A stretch of DNA of 64,000 nt from Streptomyces sp. CB02414 (GCF_001905385.1 NZ_LIPF01000004.1:587213-651212); one strand, 5' to 3'. Counted from the stretch's first letter, positions 35,357 through 44,719 are shown. The notes: generated from the letters alone by a model not told the origin. Made by a program: numbers and translations.

Positions 35357-35861
35357 CCCGCAACGGACCTTACACGTCTCTTGCGCGTCCTTGGCAGGTG
35401 CCTGACGGGCAGTGTCGGCCGCCGAACACTGCCGTCTTCCCGCACCGTGCGCCGGCGTTCGGAACTCGTGCCAGGGCGAGTATCCGCGGCCCAGTGGCAA
35501 GGTCTGACGGTCGGGGCGGCGGGCCGGGCGTCTCCCAGTGGAGTGGTGGCAGTGGCCGTGGTGGTGGACACCGATGGACCACGCCGCCTCGCGCGATGTG
35601 CGGACGTCGGGCACCGTGGCCGTAGCACTCGGCGCCGGGTGACTGAGCGGGCCGACTGCCGTTTCGCGGTCCATGCCGCGGTGCGGCTCGTGCCCTCCGG
35701 GACTGCCTTCGCCTCCGGGGGGTACACAGCGCTTCCGGCGCGGCGGGAACGGAGCGACAGATGTGTTCGACGCGGAGTGCAGGCGGGAGCGTGCCCGCCA
35801 ACGGGCGACCCGACGCATGGATGACTGGTTGTGAGACGGATCTCCTGGGTGGTGGCATCCA
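35357..35861. other. Region upstream of the complex-I-like operon, no gene seen
   Basis: Both strands were read and no convincing gene was found. The promoter of the nuo-type operon should be here, but no clear -10/-35 pair stands out by eye. Confidence 0.35.
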
Positions 35862-36212
35862 GTGAGCGGCTCCACTGCCGCGCTGTCTCTGCTGGGCCTT
35901 GCCCTGCTGACGGTGGCGGCGGCGTACGGAGCGGCTTGGGCGCTTCGCGTTTCGCAAGGTCCGCTGCCCGCACAGCCGTTCGGTTCGGGGCTGGAACCGA
36001 CGGGGCACGCGGTCAGCCGCTTTCACATGCGCTGGTACACGGTGACGATGCTCTTCCTCGCCTTCGACATGGAGATGGTCTTCATGTACCCGTGGACGCT
36101 CGTGATCTCCGTGATGGGGCCCAGCGCGGTCATCGAGATGTTCGTCTTCCTCGCCGTCCTGCTCGCCGGTGTGGTCCATGCATGGCGGGAAGGAGCCCTG
36201 CGGTGGGCCTGA
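35862..36212 (+). CDS. nuoA: NADH-quinone oxidoreductase subunit A (NuoA-like)
   Basis: This 116-residue protein has three transmembrane helices and the NuoA signatures: FGSGLEPTGHAVSRFHMRWY, then LFLAFDMEMVFMYPWTLVIS with the conserved acidic residues, and a C-terminal HAWREGALRW. It sits at the junction of the membrane arm and the quinone site of complex I. It is the first gene of an eight-gene operon encoding the membrane arm but not the NADH-oxidising parts. The GTG start has only a weak upstream site. The next gene overlaps its 3' end by 10 bp. Confidence 0.88.
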   Translation: MSGSTAALSLLGLALLTVAAAYGAAWALRVSQGPLPAQPFGSGLEPTGHAVSRFHMRWYTVTMLFLAFDMEMVFMYPWTLVISVMGPSAVIEMFVFLAVLLAGVVHAWREGALRWA

Positions 36213-37465
36213 CCGCCTTTCTGACCCGCGCGGCGGCCGTCCGGCCACGCGTCCTGCTGGTGACCACGCCGGGCGGTACGCCGGTGCGGCTGGCCGCGGA
36301 GAAGGACCTGAGGTCGCGGGACTGGCCGTCGGTGTCGACCCCGGCCGGAGCCGACGTCATGCTGGTAGCGGGTTCTGGCTGTTCGCGGCTGGATCCGGCA
36401 CTGGACCGGTTGTGGCAGGACATGCCACGGCCGCGTATGTGCGCGCGGGCGGTGACGGCCGACGAGGTGGCAGCGGTGCTCGAAGCGGCCCGCGCCCGGC
36501 TCGGCGCGCCAGAGGGCGACCACGGCGAGTCCGGCCACCGAGCGGCCGACTGCGGCGCGGGGCCGAACGGGCACGGTGAACCGGTGCGGGCCGATCGGGA
36601 GGAGAGCACACTCGACTTCGAGGACGGCGACAGCGACGACGACCACGCCGGTCACGGTCATGGCGACATGGAGATGCCGGGCGGACTGGCCATGGCCGAG
36701 CGAGGGGAGGACCGCGATGGTCTGATGCTGGACCGCCTGCACGTGCCGCTGGGCCCTTTTCTGGCCGACTGGCCCGCCGGCCTGACGCTGCGTGTGGTGC
36801 TTCAGGGAGACGTCGTCCAGGCGGCCGTCCTCGACGAGCCGCCCGTCGGCAGTTCGGCCGACCCTTTCTGGAGCCGGCCGTGGCTCCGGGCTGCCAGGGG
36901 CGAGCCGGTGGGCGTGGGGGAGGCCGCACGGCGGCGGGCGGCGGCGCACCTGGACAGTCTGGGCCGACTGCTGTCGGTGGCCGGCTGGTCCGCCGAGGCG
37001 GTGACGGCGCGGCGTCTGCGCGACGACCTGCTGGAGGAGGCGCCCGCCTCGGCGGTCCTGCCCCGGGTGAAGCGCTTCGCCCGGCGGGTCGGGCAGTCAC
37101 GGGTCCTGTACTGGCTGACGCGAGACGTCGGCCTGCTGACCCGGGCCGACGCCCGAGCCGCCGGTGTCACCGGTCCCGCAGTGCGGGCGGCCGGCGAGGA
37201 CGTACCGGCCCGCTACCGTCAGTGGCTCACCGACGTCATGGACGACGTACAGCGGATGGACGCAACCGCCCCCCTCGACCCGGTGGCGCAGGAGAGCTCG
37301 CGGGGGCGGTGGGACGCCGAACGCCCGCCGTCACTCGCCCTGGCGAGGCTGCTTCCCCGCCTGCTGGTGGGAGCCGAGTTGGGTACGGCACGGCTCATCG
37401 TCGCCAGCCTCGACCCGGATCCGGACGAACTGGCCGCGTGCCGACCGGAGGCGATCCGTGGCTGA
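36203..37465 (+). CDS. Fused, degenerate NuoB/NuoD-like subunit
   Basis: This 420-residue protein occupies the place of the NuoB-C-D genes. The first 100 residues resemble NuoB (AGADVMLVAGSGCSRLDPAL, LWQDMPRPRMCARAV), but the four Cys that bind cluster N2 are not in the NuoB pattern. An acidic, His-rich stretch (DDDHAGHGHGDMEMPGG) links to a NuoD-like part with LHVPLGPFLADWPAGLTLRV. Near the end VGLLTRADARAAGVTGPAVR recalls the NuoD VTGPxLR block. The quinone-site residues cannot be confirmed. GTG 36203 follows AGGAG. If made, it probably caps the membrane arm without Fe-S electron transfer; this is inference. Confidence 0.72.
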   Translation: MGLTAFLTRAAAVRPRVLLVTTPGGTPVRLAAEKDLRSRDWPSVSTPAGADVMLVAGSGCSRLDPALDRLWQDMPRPRMCARAVTADEVAAVLEAARARLGAPEGDHGESGHRAADCGAGPNGHGEPVRADREESTLDFEDGDSDDDHAGHGHGDMEMPGGLAMAERGEDRDGLMLDRLHVPLGPFLADWPAGLTLRVVLQGDVVQAAVLDEPPVGSSADPFWSRPWLRAARGEPVGVGEAARRRAAAHLDSLGRLLSVAGWSAEAVTARRLRDDLLEEAPASAVLPRVKRFARRVGQSRVLYWLTRDVGLLTRADARAAGVTGPAVRAAGEDVPARYRQWLTDVMDDVQRMDATAPLDPVAQESSRGRWDAERPPSLALARLLPRLLVGAELGTARLIVASLDPDPDELAACRPEAIRG

Positions 37466-38387
37466 GCCGGGGACGTGGTGGGCGCTGCCGGCCGCCCCGG
37501 CGATGCTGCTCGGCTTCGCGGTGCTGGCCATGGCGGCCGACGCGGCACTGGACGCCCGGAACGCGGGTCGTCGGATCACCGCCGGCACCGCCGTACGGCC
37601 GCTTCTCGCCGTGCCGCGGGCGTTGCTGGCGCAGCCACGGCGGTTGCCCGCGTCGGACCGGCTGCTGTGGCGGGCGGGCGTGATCACCGTACCGGTGGCG
37701 GCCGTACTGTCCACGTTGGTCATCCCGTTCGGCGGCCGCGTCGTCGCGGACCTGTCCGTCGGAGTGGTGTGGTTCAACGCCATGGAGGTGCTGACCTGGG
37801 CCGGACTGTGGCTGGCCGGCTGGGGGCCGAACTCCGCGTTCTCCCTGATCGGTGGCTACCGCTTCCTCGCCCAGGGTCTCGCCTATGAGCTACCGCTGAT
37901 GTTCGCGCTGATCTCGGCCGCCACGGGCGCCCAGTCACTGCGGGTGACCGACATCGCCGGCGCCCAGCAGGGCCTGTGGTACGCGGTGTGGATGCCGTTC
38001 GCCTTCGCCGTCTACCTGGCGGGTGTACTGGCCTTCAGTTTCCTGGGTCCGTTCGCGTATCCGGCCGGGTCCGATGTCGCCGGCGGCGTACTGGGGGAGA
38101 CGTCCGGGGTGGACCGGCTGCTGCTGCAGACCGGGCGGTGGCTGTGGCTGGCGGCCGGGGCCGCGATGGCGGTTCCGCTCTTCCTGGGCGGTGGCGCCGG
38201 GCCGGGCCTGCCGCCCTGGGCCTGGTCGCTGGTCAAGACCTTGCTGGTACTCGCGGTGCTGGTGTGGATGCTGCGGCGGATACCCGTCCTCCGCGCCGAC
38301 CGCTACGTGGAACTCGCCTGGGTCGTGCTCCTGCCACTGGCCGTCCTCCAAGCCCTGGTGCCGGCCCTGGTCAGTCTCAGCCTCTAG
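37458..38387 (+). CDS. nuoH: NADH-quinone oxidoreductase subunit H (NuoH-like)
   Basis: This 309-residue protein has about eight transmembrane helices in the NuoH/formate hydrogenlyase HycD arrangement. Recognisable stretches are AGWGPNSAFSLIGGYRFLAQ, GLAYELPLMFALISAATGA and the C-terminal KTLLVLAVLVWMLRRIPVLR. NuoH forms the heel of complex I around the quinone tunnel. It is shorter at the N-terminus than usual NuoH and somewhat divergent. GTG 37458 overlaps the preceding stop by 8 bp and follows GGAGG, so translation is coupled. Confidence 0.85.
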   Translation: MAEPGTWWALPAAPAMLLGFAVLAMAADAALDARNAGRRITAGTAVRPLLAVPRALLAQPRRLPASDRLLWRAGVITVPVAAVLSTLVIPFGGRVVADLSVGVVWFNAMEVLTWAGLWLAGWGPNSAFSLIGGYRFLAQGLAYELPLMFALISAATGAQSLRVTDIAGAQQGLWYAVWMPFAFAVYLAGVLAFSFLGPFAYPAGSDVAGGVLGETSGVDRLLLQTGRWLWLAAGAAMAVPLFLGGGAGPGLPPWAWSLVKTLLVLAVLVWMLRRIPVLRADRYVELAWVVLLPLAVLQALVPALVSLSL

Positions 38388-38400
38388 AAAGGATCGCGTC

Positions 38401-38970
38401 ATGGGCACGACGGGCACCGTGCTGCTGTGGGTACTGGGCGTGCTCGCCCTGGCCGGTGGGGTCCTGGTCTTCACCTTGAACTCCATGGCCCGGGTCACCT
38501 TCGCGCTCCTGGCCTCCCTGGTGTGCGTAGGCGGGGTGGTGACCCTACTGCGGTTGCCGTATCTCGGCGTGGTGATCGTGCTGATGATGGTCATGGAGAT
38601 GGTGATCATGGCGGTGTTCATGATCGCGTACATGATGAATCCGGCCGGTCTGATGCCGATGTCGATGCTGCACAACAAGCGCGGCTCATTGGCCGTCAGC
38701 GGTCTCGTGTTCGCCGCCCTGCTTGCGGGAATCTTCCTGGTTCCGTGGCCCGACCGCACCGGAGCGCGCCCCAGGGACTCCACCTTCCAGGTCGGTATGT
38801 CATTGATGGGCGACCAGATGCTGACCATGGTCACGCTCGGATTCGTACTTCTGGCCACCATGGTGGGCGCCACCGTCCTCGCCACCCACCGCGGACGCTA
38901 CGACCGTTTCGGTGACGACCTCGATCAGCGGCCCGCGAAGGACCCGGCCGGCGGAGGCGTGGGCCGATGA
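38401..38970 (+). CDS. nuoJ: NADH-quinone oxidoreductase subunit J (NuoJ-like)
   Basis: This 189-residue membrane protein has five helices. The first is VLLWVLGVLALAGGVLVF and the third is very Met-rich (VIVLMMVMEMVIMAVFMIAY). Position and topology match NuoJ, though the sequence is divergent. ATG 38401 follows AAAGGA. Subunit J helps form the proton path linking the quinone site to the antiporter-like subunits. Its stop overlaps the NuoK start (GATGA). Confidence 0.8.
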   Translation: MGTTGTVLLWVLGVLALAGGVLVFTLNSMARVTFALLASLVCVGGVVTLLRLPYLGVVIVLMMVMEMVIMAVFMIAYMMNPAGLMPMSMLHNKRGSLAVSGLVFAALLAGIFLVPWPDRTGARPRDSTFQVGMSLMGDQMLTMVTLGFVLLATMVGATVLATHRGRYDRFGDDLDQRPAKDPAGGGVGR

Positions 38971-39272
38971 CGTTCGAACTCCTGCTGGTCCTCGCGGCCG
39001 GGCTGTTCTGCACCGGCCTGTTCGGTGCCCTCTCCCAGCAGTCCATCGTCATGATCATGATGGGGATCGAGTTGATGATCGGCGGGGTCGTCGTCGCCGC
39101 CGCCGACTTCTGGTACTTCCTTGCTCCCGCTGCCGGCAGTGGCCAGGTGGTGATCGTGGCGGCGGTGGTGGCGATGGCCGTGGAGATGGCCATGGGCTTC
39201 GCCGTCACCACCGCCATCTACCGCGCCCGGCAGGTCGACACGACCGACATGGCCGAGGACCTGAAGGGATGA
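38967..39272 (+). CDS. nuoK: NADH-quinone oxidoreductase subunit K (NuoK-like)
   Basis: This 101-residue protein has three transmembrane helices and the NuoK/MnhC/HyfE layout. ALSQQSIVMIMMGIELMIGG carries the conserved membrane Glu (GIEL), and VVAMAVEMAMGFAVTTAIY carries the second Glu. The two buried Glu residues of the proton path are therefore kept. It is translationally coupled on both sides by start/stop overlaps. Length is usual for NuoK. Confidence 0.9.
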   Translation: MTFELLLVLAAGLFCTGLFGALSQQSIVMIMMGIELMIGGVVVAAADFWYFLAPAAGSGQVVIVAAVVAMAVEMAMGFAVTTAIYRARQVDTTDMAEDLKG

Positions 39273-41140
39273 GCGCGGTGCTCTGGCTGCTCGTCGCCCT
39301 CCCGCTGGGCGGGGGAGTGGCACTTGCCCTCATCGGACCCCGCAAGGGCAGCCTGGTCCCCACCATCGGTGTGACGGTCGCCGTCACCACGCTCGGTGCG
39401 GCGGTCGCCGCCGCGCTGACCCGGCCGGACGCCAGTGCGCCGCTGTTCGTCGGCATGGAGGCGGGGCTGGCGGTGGACGGCCTGTCCGCGGTGATGGTGG
39501 TCACCGTCGCCGCGGTCACCACCGCCGTGCTGGCCTTCGCACGGGGGGAGTTCGCCGCCCACGAGAACAAGGGCCGATTCTTCGGGCTCATGCTGCTCTT
39601 CGCCGGTGCCATGCTCGTCACCGTCACGGCGACCACCCTGCCGCCGCTGCTGATGGCCTGGGAGGTGATGGGCGCCACCAGCTGGGCGCTGATCGGCTAC
39701 TGGTGGCGGCAGCCGGAGCGGGCGGAAGCCGCCGATGTCGCGTTCCTCACCACCCGTGCCGCCGATCTCGGACTGTACCTGGCAGCCGGCGCCGCCCTGG
39801 CCGGCGGCGTCGGCTCGCTGCGCCTGGACGCTCTGCCGCACGCGGATGCGCCCTGGCCGCACGTGATCACCGGGGGCATCGTGGTGGCCGCCCTCGGCAA
39901 GTCCGCGCAACTGCCGTTCTCGTTCTGGCTGTCGCGCGCCATGCAGGGGCCGAGCCCCGTCTCGGCACTGCTGCACTCGGCGACCATGGTCGCCGCCGGC
40001 GCGTACCTGCTGCTTCGACTCGTCCCGCTGCTGGACGCCACGGTCTGGGCGGGGCCCCTGGTCGCCTGGACCGGTACGGCCACCGCCCTCGTCCTGGGGC
40101 TGGTCGCGGTGGCCCAGACCGACCTCAAGCAGCTCCTCGCGGCCTCCACCTCGGCACAGATCGGCTTCATGGTGCTGGCCGCGGGCAGCGGCGGCGTCGC
40201 CGCGGGCACCACGCAGCTGGTCGCCCACGCCGCCACCAAGTCAGGTCTGTTCCTTGCCGCGGGGGCCTGGCTGACCGCGCTGGGCACCAAGCGGTTGACC
40301 GCGCTGCGCGGGGCGGCCCGCGCTCACCGATGGGTCGGCGTGGCCTTCACGGCGGGCGCGCTCACCCTGGCCGGGTTGCCGCCCCTGTCCCTCTGGGCGG
40401 CCAAGGACGAAGTGCTCGCCACCGCCCGCACCGAGAGCACCGCGCTGTACGCGGTGGGACTCGCGGCGGCGGCCGTCGCCGCCGTGTACAGCGTCAAGGC
40501 CGTCTGGTACGTCACCCGCCCCCTCCCGGACGACGCGGGACGCGCATACGACACCGAAAGGCGCGGCACCCGGCGCGTCGCCCGTACGACACCGGGCCCG
40601 CTCCTCGCCCTCACCCTCGCCGCGGCGGTACTGGGAGTGCTGGCCCTGCCGGGACCGGCGTCCTGGCTGAAAGGACTGGTCGGTACCCCGGGCGAGCCGT
40701 CCCCCGAGCCGTGGGAGCTCGGCCTGTCCGCCGGGGTGACGCTCGCCGCCGCCGGCCTGGCCTGGCGGCGGGCGTCCCGCCCGGCACCCGCACCACGCGC
40801 CGCCGTCCGTGCGGCTCACGGGTGGCTGTACCTGGAGCAGGCCGCGCGGCTCGTCGTGGCCCGCCCGGTGCTGGGCCTCGCGCGCACGCTGGCCGCCGTC
40901 GACGACCGCGTCGTCGACGGCGCCGTACGGCAGACCGCCCGTGGCGGCCTCGCGGCGTCCCGGCTCGCGCGCCGTCTGGACGACGGCGTCGTCGACGGCG
41001 CCGTACGGGCCGTCGCCACCAGCGCGCGGAGCCTGGGCCGATGGGCGCGCCGCCCACAGACCGGACTGCTGCACCAGTACTACGCACAGGCGGCCGTGGG
41101 CTTCGCCGTACTGGTCCTGATCATCCTGTTGGTGAGGTAA
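39269..41140 (+). CDS. nuoL: NADH-quinone oxidoreductase subunit L (NuoL-like antiporter subunit)
   Basis: This 623-residue protein has about 15 transmembrane helices and the proton antiporter family core: LLMAWEVMGATSWALIGYWW with the conserved Glu, SFWLSRAMQGPSPVSALLHS with the TM7-type loop, and QTDLKQLLAASTSAQIGFMV with the TM8 Lys. The C-terminal part includes a duplicated sequence (DDRVVDGAV and DDGVVDGAV, from a short DNA direct repeat) before the last helix. It would translocate protons or cations. ATG 39269 overlaps the nuoK stop. Confidence 0.92.
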   Translation: MSAVLWLLVALPLGGGVALALIGPRKGSLVPTIGVTVAVTTLGAAVAAALTRPDASAPLFVGMEAGLAVDGLSAVMVVTVAAVTTAVLAFARGEFAAHENKGRFFGLMLLFAGAMLVTVTATTLPPLLMAWEVMGATSWALIGYWWRQPERAEAADVAFLTTRAADLGLYLAAGAALAGGVGSLRLDALPHADAPWPHVITGGIVVAALGKSAQLPFSFWLSRAMQGPSPVSALLHSATMVAAGAYLLLRLVPLLDATVWAGPLVAWTGTATALVLGLVAVAQTDLKQLLAASTSAQIGFMVLAAGSGGVAAGTTQLVAHAATKSGLFLAAGAWLTALGTKRLTALRGAARAHRWVGVAFTAGALTLAGLPPLSLWAAKDEVLATARTESTALYAVGLAAAAVAAVYSVKAVWYVTRPLPDDAGRAYDTERRGTRRVARTTPGPLLALTLAAAVLGVLALPGPASWLKGLVGTPGEPSPEPWELGLSAGVTLAAAGLAWRRASRPAPAPRAAVRAAHGWLYLEQAARLVVARPVLGLARTLAAVDDRVVDGAVRQTARGGLAASRLARRLDDGVVDGAVRAVATSARSLGRWARRPQTGLLHQYYAQAAVGFAVLVLIILLVR

Positions 41141-41145
41141 CCCCT

Positions 41146-42651
41146 GTGCTGAGCGTCGTCATGTTCCTGCCGCTGGTGGTGTGCGCGGTGCTGCCGTTCC
41201 TGCCGCGCACCCTGCCCGAGCGGGCGTACGTATGGGTGTGGATCGCCACCGCTGCCGTGGACCTGGCCCTGGTCGTCGGCCTGTGGGCCGGGTACGACAC
41301 CGACGGAGGGATGCAGTACGAGCAGCGGGCGCGCTGGATCCCCAGCGCGGGAGTCGGGTACCACGTGGGCGTCGACGGTCTGTCCCTGCCCCTGGTCGCC
41401 ATGACCTGCCTGCTGTTCCTGGCCGTCGCCGTCCATTCCCTGCGCGAGAGGCGCCGAGTACGCTCGTACGTCTGCCTCTTCCTGTTTCTGCAGACCACCG
41501 CCATCGGTCTGTTCGTCGCCCTCGATCTCATCCTGTTCTTCGTCTTCTTCGACCTCTCGATCGTCGGCATGTTCTTCGTCATCGCGGGATGGGGGCACGG
41601 CGAACACGCTCGGGCCGCGGCGCTGAAGTTCTTCCTTTACACCTTCGTCGGCTCGCTCGCCCTCCTGCTCGGCTTCATCGGCCTGTACCTGGCGGCCGAC
41701 CCGCACACCTTCGACATCGTCGACCTCACCCGCGTGAACCCGCTGGCCGGACGCGGCCCGTACGCGGGCCTGGTACTGCTCGCCATCGGCGTCGGACTGG
41801 CGATCAAGACTCCGACGGTGCCCTTCCACACCTGGCTGCCGCCCGCCCACACCGACGCCCCCGCCGCCGGCTCGGCGATTCTCGCCGGAGTCCTGCTGAA
41901 GATGGGCACGTACGGGTTCGTCCGCATCGCCATGCCCCTGCTGCCCGGCAGCTGGCGCCACTACGCGCTCGTCATCGTGATCGTCGGAGCCGTGTCCGTC
42001 GTCTACGGGGCCCTGGTGGCGTTGGCGCAGACGGACTTCAAACGCATGATCGCCTACACGTCGGTCAACCACATGGGCTACGTCGTCCTGGCCGTCGGCG
42101 CCGCCGGGACACTCGCGGGCAGCGACGCCCAGGCGCGCACCTTGGCGGTGACCGGAGCGGTCACCCAGATGATCAGCCACGGCCTGATCACGGCCACGCT
42201 CTTCCTGCTCGCCGGCGTGCTCTACGACCGCGGACACACCTACGCGATGTCCTCGTACTCCGGACTGGCCGCTCACGCCCCGCGCTTCGCGGCGGTCACC
42301 GCGGTCGCCGCGTTCGCCAGCCTCGGCATCCCGGGATTCTCCGGCTTCATCGCCGAATTCCAGATCTTCACCGGCAGCCTCGCCTCCCACGCGGTAGCCA
42401 CTGCCATCGCCGTGACCGGCATCCTGATCACCGCCGCCCTGTTCCTGACCGCACTGCGGCGTATGTTCCTCGGCGCCCCCCGCCTGCCCGAGACCATCCC
42501 CACCGGCGGAATCCGCGACCTGAGAAGGGCCGAGGTCCTGTCCACGGTGCCGCTGCTCGCGGTGGCCCTCGTGATCGGCGTCGCACCGCGCTGGCTGCTG
42601 GACGTCGTCGAACCGGCCAGCCGCACCCTGACCGGCCTGGTGGCGCGGTGA
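41146..42651 (+). CDS. nuoM: NADH-quinone oxidoreductase subunit M (NuoM-like antiporter subunit)
   Basis: This 501-residue protein has about 14 helices. FVFFDLSIVGMFFVIAGWGH is the TM5 region, where the usual Glu of the WE motif is replaced by Asp. KTPTVPFHTWLPPAHTDAPA, LLKMGTYGFVRIAMPL and QTDFKRMIAYTSVNHMGYVV are standard NuoM blocks, and the TM7 and TM8 Lys are present. It is the second antiporter-like pump subunit of the operon. GTG 41146 follows GGTGAGG, 5 bp after the nuoL stop. Its stop overlaps the nuoN start. Confidence 0.93.
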   Translation: MLSVVMFLPLVVCAVLPFLPRTLPERAYVWVWIATAAVDLALVVGLWAGYDTDGGMQYEQRARWIPSAGVGYHVGVDGLSLPLVAMTCLLFLAVAVHSLRERRRVRSYVCLFLFLQTTAIGLFVALDLILFFVFFDLSIVGMFFVIAGWGHGEHARAAALKFFLYTFVGSLALLLGFIGLYLAADPHTFDIVDLTRVNPLAGRGPYAGLVLLAIGVGLAIKTPTVPFHTWLPPAHTDAPAAGSAILAGVLLKMGTYGFVRIAMPLLPGSWRHYALVIVIVGAVSVVYGALVALAQTDFKRMIAYTSVNHMGYVVLAVGAAGTLAGSDAQARTLAVTGAVTQMISHGLITATLFLLAGVLYDRGHTYAMSSYSGLAAHAPRFAAVTAVAAFASLGIPGFSGFIAEFQIFTGSLASHAVATAIAVTGILITAALFLTALRRMFLGAPRLPETIPTGGIRDLRRAEVLSTVPLLAVALVIGVAPRWLLDVVEPASRTLTGLVAR

Positions 42652-44069
42652 ACGAGAACCTGGCCGCCCTCATCCCCGAGACCGCCCTCCTCGGCGCCGC
42701 CGTCATCGGCCTCCTGACCGGCTCCTGGCTGCCCCGCCGACGCCAGTGGCTCGTGGCCGTACTCGCAGCCGCCGCCTGCGCGACCGGCCTGACGGCCACC
42801 GCAGTCACCATGGCCACCGGCGGCGAACAAACGGTCTTCGCCGCCGCGTTCGCCGTCGACGCCGTCACCGGCATCGGCCGGCTGATCGTTCTCGTCGCCC
42901 TGCTGCTGATCATCGGCATGTCGGTGGCGACCGTAAGGGGTCACAAGCGCGAAACCGAGTACTGGGTACTGCTCCTGATGACCGGTGCCGGCACCCTCGC
43001 CCTCATCGGCGCGAACGACCTGCTGATGCTGTTCGCCGCCTACCTGCTGGCCGGCGTCCCCGCCTACGCACTCGCCGGTTTCGCCAAGGACGCCCCCGGC
43101 ACCGAAGCCGCCCTGAAGTACTACCTGATGGGCGCCCTGCTGGGCATCACCATGCTCGCCGGCACCGCGCTCCTCTACAGCGCCGGCCATGCCACCCACT
43201 ACAGCGAACTCGCCAGGACCCTGCCCTCCGCACCGTACGGGCTCGTCGCCGTCGGGCTCGTCGGCGTCCTCGCCGGTCTGCTCTTCAAGATCGGCGCGGT
43301 CCCGGCCCACTTCTGGGTGCCCGACGTCACCGACGGGGCACCGGCACCCGTCGCCGCGTACGTCACCACCCTGCCCAAAGTCGGTGGTCTGATCGCCGGT
43401 TACCGACTGCTGCACCAAGCGATTGCCGACAGCGACGTCAACTGGTCGCTGCTCCTCGCGATCCTCGCCGCGGTCACCATGACCCTGGGCAATCTCGCGG
43501 CGTTCTTCCAGACCTCTGTCAAACGCCTGCTCGCCTATTCCACGATCAGCCAGGTCGGCTACCTCCTCATGGCTGTGGCCATCACCACGCGCAGCGACAC
43601 CGCCCAGCAGAGCCTGCTGCTCTACCTGGCCGCCTACACCGTCACCAACCTCGGCGCCTTCGCCGTCGTAACGGCACTTCCCCGGGCCCGTGCTCTCGCC
43701 GACTACCGAGGCCTCGCCCGCCACCGACCCGGCCTCGCGGCCGTACTCGTCGTCTGTCTGCTGGGCCTGGTCGGCACGCCTCCCACCGGCGTCTTCCTCG
43801 GCAAGCTGGAGATCTTCACTGCGACCATCGACGGCGGCCACACCTGGCTCGCCGTCCTCGCCGTCGCCAACACTGTCGCCTCTCTCTTCTTCTACCTGCG
43901 CTGGCTCGGACCCGTGTTCCTCACCACGGACGCCGCACCCGGCGATGCGCGTGCGGGCTCGGCACGCCTGCTCGCCGTCACCGCTTACCTGGCAGCCGCC
44001 CTCTCTCTGTCCCTCGGCATCGCCGGGCAGGCTGTCCTCAGTGCCGCCGAGGGACCGCTGCTGCGGTGA
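42648..44069 (+). CDS. nuoN: NADH-quinone oxidoreductase subunit N (NuoN-like antiporter subunit)
   Basis: This 473-residue protein has about 14 helices and NuoN blocks: LLMLFAAYLLAGVPAYALAG with TM5, GALLGITMLAGTALLYSAG, KIGAVPAHFWVPDVTDGAPA with the TM7 Lys, and QTSVKRLLAYSTISQVGYLL with the TM8 Lys. The WE/LE Glu of TM5 is not obvious (FAAYLLAG). GTG 42648 overlaps the nuoM stop (GTGA). It is the last gene of the operon; no NuoE, F, G or I gene follows. Confidence 0.92.
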   Translation: MNENLAALIPETALLGAAVIGLLTGSWLPRRRQWLVAVLAAAACATGLTATAVTMATGGEQTVFAAAFAVDAVTGIGRLIVLVALLLIIGMSVATVRGHKRETEYWVLLLMTGAGTLALIGANDLLMLFAAYLLAGVPAYALAGFAKDAPGTEAALKYYLMGALLGITMLAGTALLYSAGHATHYSELARTLPSAPYGLVAVGLVGVLAGLLFKIGAVPAHFWVPDVTDGAPAPVAAYVTTLPKVGGLIAGYRLLHQAIADSDVNWSLLLAILAAVTMTLGNLAAFFQTSVKRLLAYSTISQVGYLLMAVAITTRSDTAQQSLLLYLAAYTVTNLGAFAVVTALPRARALADYRGLARHRPGLAAVLVVCLLGLVGTPPTGVFLGKLEIFTATIDGGHTWLAVLAVANTVASLFFYLRWLGPVFLTTDAAPGDARAGSARLLAVTAYLAAALSLSLGIAGQAVLSAAEGPLLR

Positions 44070-44333
44070 AGTCGCGTCCCATCCTTCGGATGGCGGTCGA
44101 CGTCCGCGGAGACACTGAGCTCCTGGCTACCTTCACCCGGATGACGATCGACTGGATCGAGGAAGCTCGACGCCTGGCCCATGGGTTGCACGCAGCGGGT
44201 TGAAAGACAAGCTCAGATCGTGAGCCAGGCCCGGGAGGCGGCGAACTCACGCAGGCCGGCGGCTTTGTGGTCGTTGAGGAGGCCCTATGTTGCTCAAGCG
44301 GCAGCACAAGGCGGCAGGAGATGAGGTCGGTTG

Positions 44334-44535
44334 GATGTGACGGCAACTCTCGCGGGCGACGCAACGTTTGAGGCAGCGGATGCTTTCGCTTCTCGGCATG
44401 CCTTCTTTTGTGCGTCGTTCGAGACGGAGACGTGTACGGGCATCTCGGCGAAAACGGGTCACGACGATGCGGAAGAGGGCGGCGTAGGCCTGCAAGAGTG
44501 CCTTGCGCAGCACGGGATCGACTCCGACGAGCACG
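44334..44535 (-). mobile_element. IS110-type transposase C-terminal remnant
   Basis: The minus strand reads RDARTRLRLERRTKEGMPRS and ESIRCLKRCVARESCRHI, the characteristic C-terminal end of IS116/IS110/IS902 transposases. The catalytic N-terminal half is missing. The flanking DNA from 44070 to 44700 holds no intact gene; a plus-strand stretch at 44089-44203 reads LLATFTRMTIDWIEEARRLA and may be another fragment. Confidence 0.6.
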
Positions 44536-44719
44536 GCCTTGAGCCGGCTTTTCGCCGGTGTGCGGCCCTCACGGCAGACTCCTTCGCTGACCGCAGCACG
44601 CGCATGTCGGCCACCTACGCCGCCGGCCGCTTCAGGCGGTCCTCGCACGTCGAGCGCTGAACGGTGCGGAGGCGATGCACCCCGTCGCGTCGCCTCCGTG
44701 TCCGGCCCCGTGACGCCCG

